Part shown: positions 63,015 to 64,000 of the stretch, piece after piece
How the letters are laid out: each line of letters starts with the position of its first letter
Numbering within the stretch: position 1 is the stretch's first letter
NCBI GenBank assembly: GCA_023411225.1
Contig: JAEYPA010000108.1
Coordinates: forward strand, 1 to 64,000
DNA: 64,000 bases
Direction of reading: 5' to 3'
From: Bacillota bacterium
GTDB taxonomy: Bacteria > Bacillota > Clostridia > Lachnospirales > Lachnospiraceae
Made by a program: the position numbers and the translations under genes
Notes under the pieces: model-generated
Seen by the model: the letters and a program-made list of their open reading frames with translations, nothing else
What the model was told of the DNA's origin: nothing
The model's database searches: none

Positions 63015-63350
63015 ATGGACATAGAAGAATGGAAATCACAGATGAAACGCGGTACTCTTGACTTATGCATTTTAATTTTGTTGAATCAAAAAGCTTATTA
63101 TGGGTATGAACTTATACAAAAGATTAGTCAATATCCAATTATTTCGGCTAAAGAAAGTACTGTCTATCCTTTATTAAGGAGACTTCTTAAGGAAGGTTTT
63201 TTGACTTCCACTTGGCAGGATACAAGGGAAGGATTACCCTCTCGTAAATACTACTCTATTACAGAAGATGGAAAAAAATATTTAGATAGAATGTCTTTAG
63301 AATGGAATAACTTATTAAATGCTATTTCTGATTTGAAGGGAGAAGAATAA
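63015..63350 (+). CDS. PadR-family transcriptional regulator
   Basis: A 111-residue winged-helix regulator (MKRGTLDLCILILLNQKAYY, then GYELIQKISQYP, and a wing with REGLPSRKYYSITEDGKKYL). PadR proteins repress small operons and respond to toxic compounds or membrane stress. The stop overlaps the next start by one base (TAATG). It probably autoregulates through the palindrome upstream. Confidence 0.94.
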   Translation: MDIEEWKSQMKRGTLDLCILILLNQKAYYGYELIQKISQYPIISAKESTVYPLLRRLLKEGFLTSTWQDTREGLPSRKYYSITEDGKKYLDRMSLEWNNLLNAISDLKGEE

Positions 63351-63913
63351 TGGATTCAACATTGGATAACTATTTAGATTCTATTTATCGGCACCTAAAA
63401 CCTTTATCAACTTCTGAAAAGGTTGATATTATTAAAGAAATTAAGTGTCAAATAATCGAAATGGAAAAAGACGAGGGACTTTCCCCACAACAAATAATTG
63501 ATAAATTGGGTGATCCAAAAGATATGGCAAGAGCATATCTTAGTGACTTAATATACGAGAATAGCCGTTTTAATCGCCAAAAATTTATGGCCATCTTTGC
63601 TTTTTATGGATTGACGGGTCTCTCTGGTGCAATTATTATTCCATTTTTGGGGATTTTAGCACCTTCATTAAAATTTTTCGGTATTGTAACACCAATCCTG
63701 GGGATAGTCAAATTAATTGGTTTTATCTTTCATTTTGATATACCATTTGTGTTGATTACTATTGGTGCTGTTGAATTACATCCCATTTTAGCCTTTTTGA
63801 CATCATTTTTAATAGGTATTGGAATGTATAAATTGGGTTGCAAATTATGGGAAGTATTGAAGACATATATTCACAATGTAAGTAAACGAAAAAATGAGTT
63901 GTTTAATGATTAA
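63350..63913 (+). CDS. HAAS-domain membrane protein (DUF1700-like)
   Basis: A 187-residue protein. The first 75 residues form the HAAS signalling domain (LDNYLDSIYRHLKPLSTSEK, KLGDPKDMARAYLSD), followed by three or four helices (about 80-105, 115-130, 135-165). Such proteins are nearly always paired with a PadR-type regulator, as here, and are thought to sense membrane state. The translational overlap makes it a coupled pair. Confidence 0.85.
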   Translation: MDSTLDNYLDSIYRHLKPLSTSEKVDIIKEIKCQIIEMEKDEGLSPQQIIDKLGDPKDMARAYLSDLIYENSRFNRQKFMAIFAFYGLTGLSGAIIIPFLGILAPSLKFFGIVTPILGIVKLIGFIFHFDIPFVLITIGAVELHPILAFLTSFLIGIGMYKLGCKLWEVLKTYIHNVSKRKNELFND

Positions 63914-63961
63914 ACGTAAGGTTAAAATGTCAGACTTTAACTTTGAGGGGGCTTTTCTATA

Positions 63962-64000
63962 CATAAAAAATGCCACACCATTAATTCCAAATGATGTGGC
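63962..64000 (-). terminator. Terminator of a minus-strand gene outside the window
   Basis: On the minus strand GCCACATCATT pairs with AATGGTGTGGC with one mismatch, and a T-run follows (ATTTTTTAT). A gene reading in from beyond the right edge is expected to end here. Confidence 0.7.

Overview
The window looks like chromosome from a motile, spore-forming, low-GC anaerobic Firmicute, most likely a member of the Lachnospiraceae (clostridial cluster XIVa). Supporting signs are strong Gram-positive ribosome-binding sites, T-box leaders, sporulation genes (bofA next to a DUF2508/yaaL gene, a CotS-like coat protein, a YtvI-like membrane protein), a bacterial V-type ATPase cluster, flagellin with FliS, and a Tad/Flp pilus locus of the kind found in Lachnospiraceae. 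The species is inferred only from gene content. I see no prophage, transposase, CRISPR array or rRNA operon.

Layout. 1-3.3 kb: the start of a membrane-protein gene cut by the window edge, a decayed copy of a lipoprotein gene beside its intact relative, and a CotS-like pseudokinase. 3.4-8.6 kb: cca, a folate-transporter gene behind a tetrahydrofolate riboswitch, a eukaryote-type proS behind a proline T-box, and an AI-2E/YtvI-type membrane protein. 8.8-22.1 kb: a long minus-strand block. It starts at a good promoter near 22.05 kb and reads: prepilin peptidase, TadZ-like protein, TadA ATPase, TadB, TadC, Flp pilin, DUF5702-type surface protein, TadE-like pseudopilin with cysteine modules, second prepilin peptidase, second TadE-like protein, FHA protein, rhomboid protease, flavodoxin/SCP2 protein. 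A 111-bp inverted repeat splits it at 14.25 kb.

22.1-28.1 kb: bofA and a DUF2508 gene, then a flagellar operon (FliK-like giant protein, flagellin, FliS) behind a sigma-D-like promoter. 28.2-38.6 kb: dtd, a TrpB2-type tryptophan synthase beta subunit behind a tryptophan T-box, a MecA-like class B penicillin-binding protein, a GNAT enzyme, an S1-domain protein, a lipoprotein, a coiled-coil membrane protein and a RelA/SpoT-domain alarmone synthetase. 38.8-46.2 kb: a MoxR ATPase, DUF58, TgpA-type transglutaminase, response regulator and sensor kinase operon, with two perfect DnaA-box sequences between the first two genes. 46.3-50.8 kb: an extracellular ComEC-like metallo-beta-lactamase lipoprotein with DUF3006, tRNA-Lys(CUU), a second AI-2E-family protein, thioredoxin with a 45-residue leader gene, and trmB. 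51.1-59.8 kb: a nine-gene V-type ATPase operon. 59.9-64 kb: a D,D-carboxypeptidase, a DEDD exonuclease, a small membrane protein and a PadR/HAAS pair.

How they work together. The Tad block should make and retract a thin type IVb pilus, or a pseudopilus-based adhesin. Its peptidases process pilin, TadA powers assembly, TadB/TadC form the membrane platform, and the FHA protein may link it to Ser/Thr phosphorylation. Three leader RNAs tie gene expression to folate, uncharged tRNA-Pro and uncharged tRNA-Trp. The V-ATPase cluster couples ATP to H+ or Na+ movement. All functional calls rest on motif recognition by eye; no database search was run.
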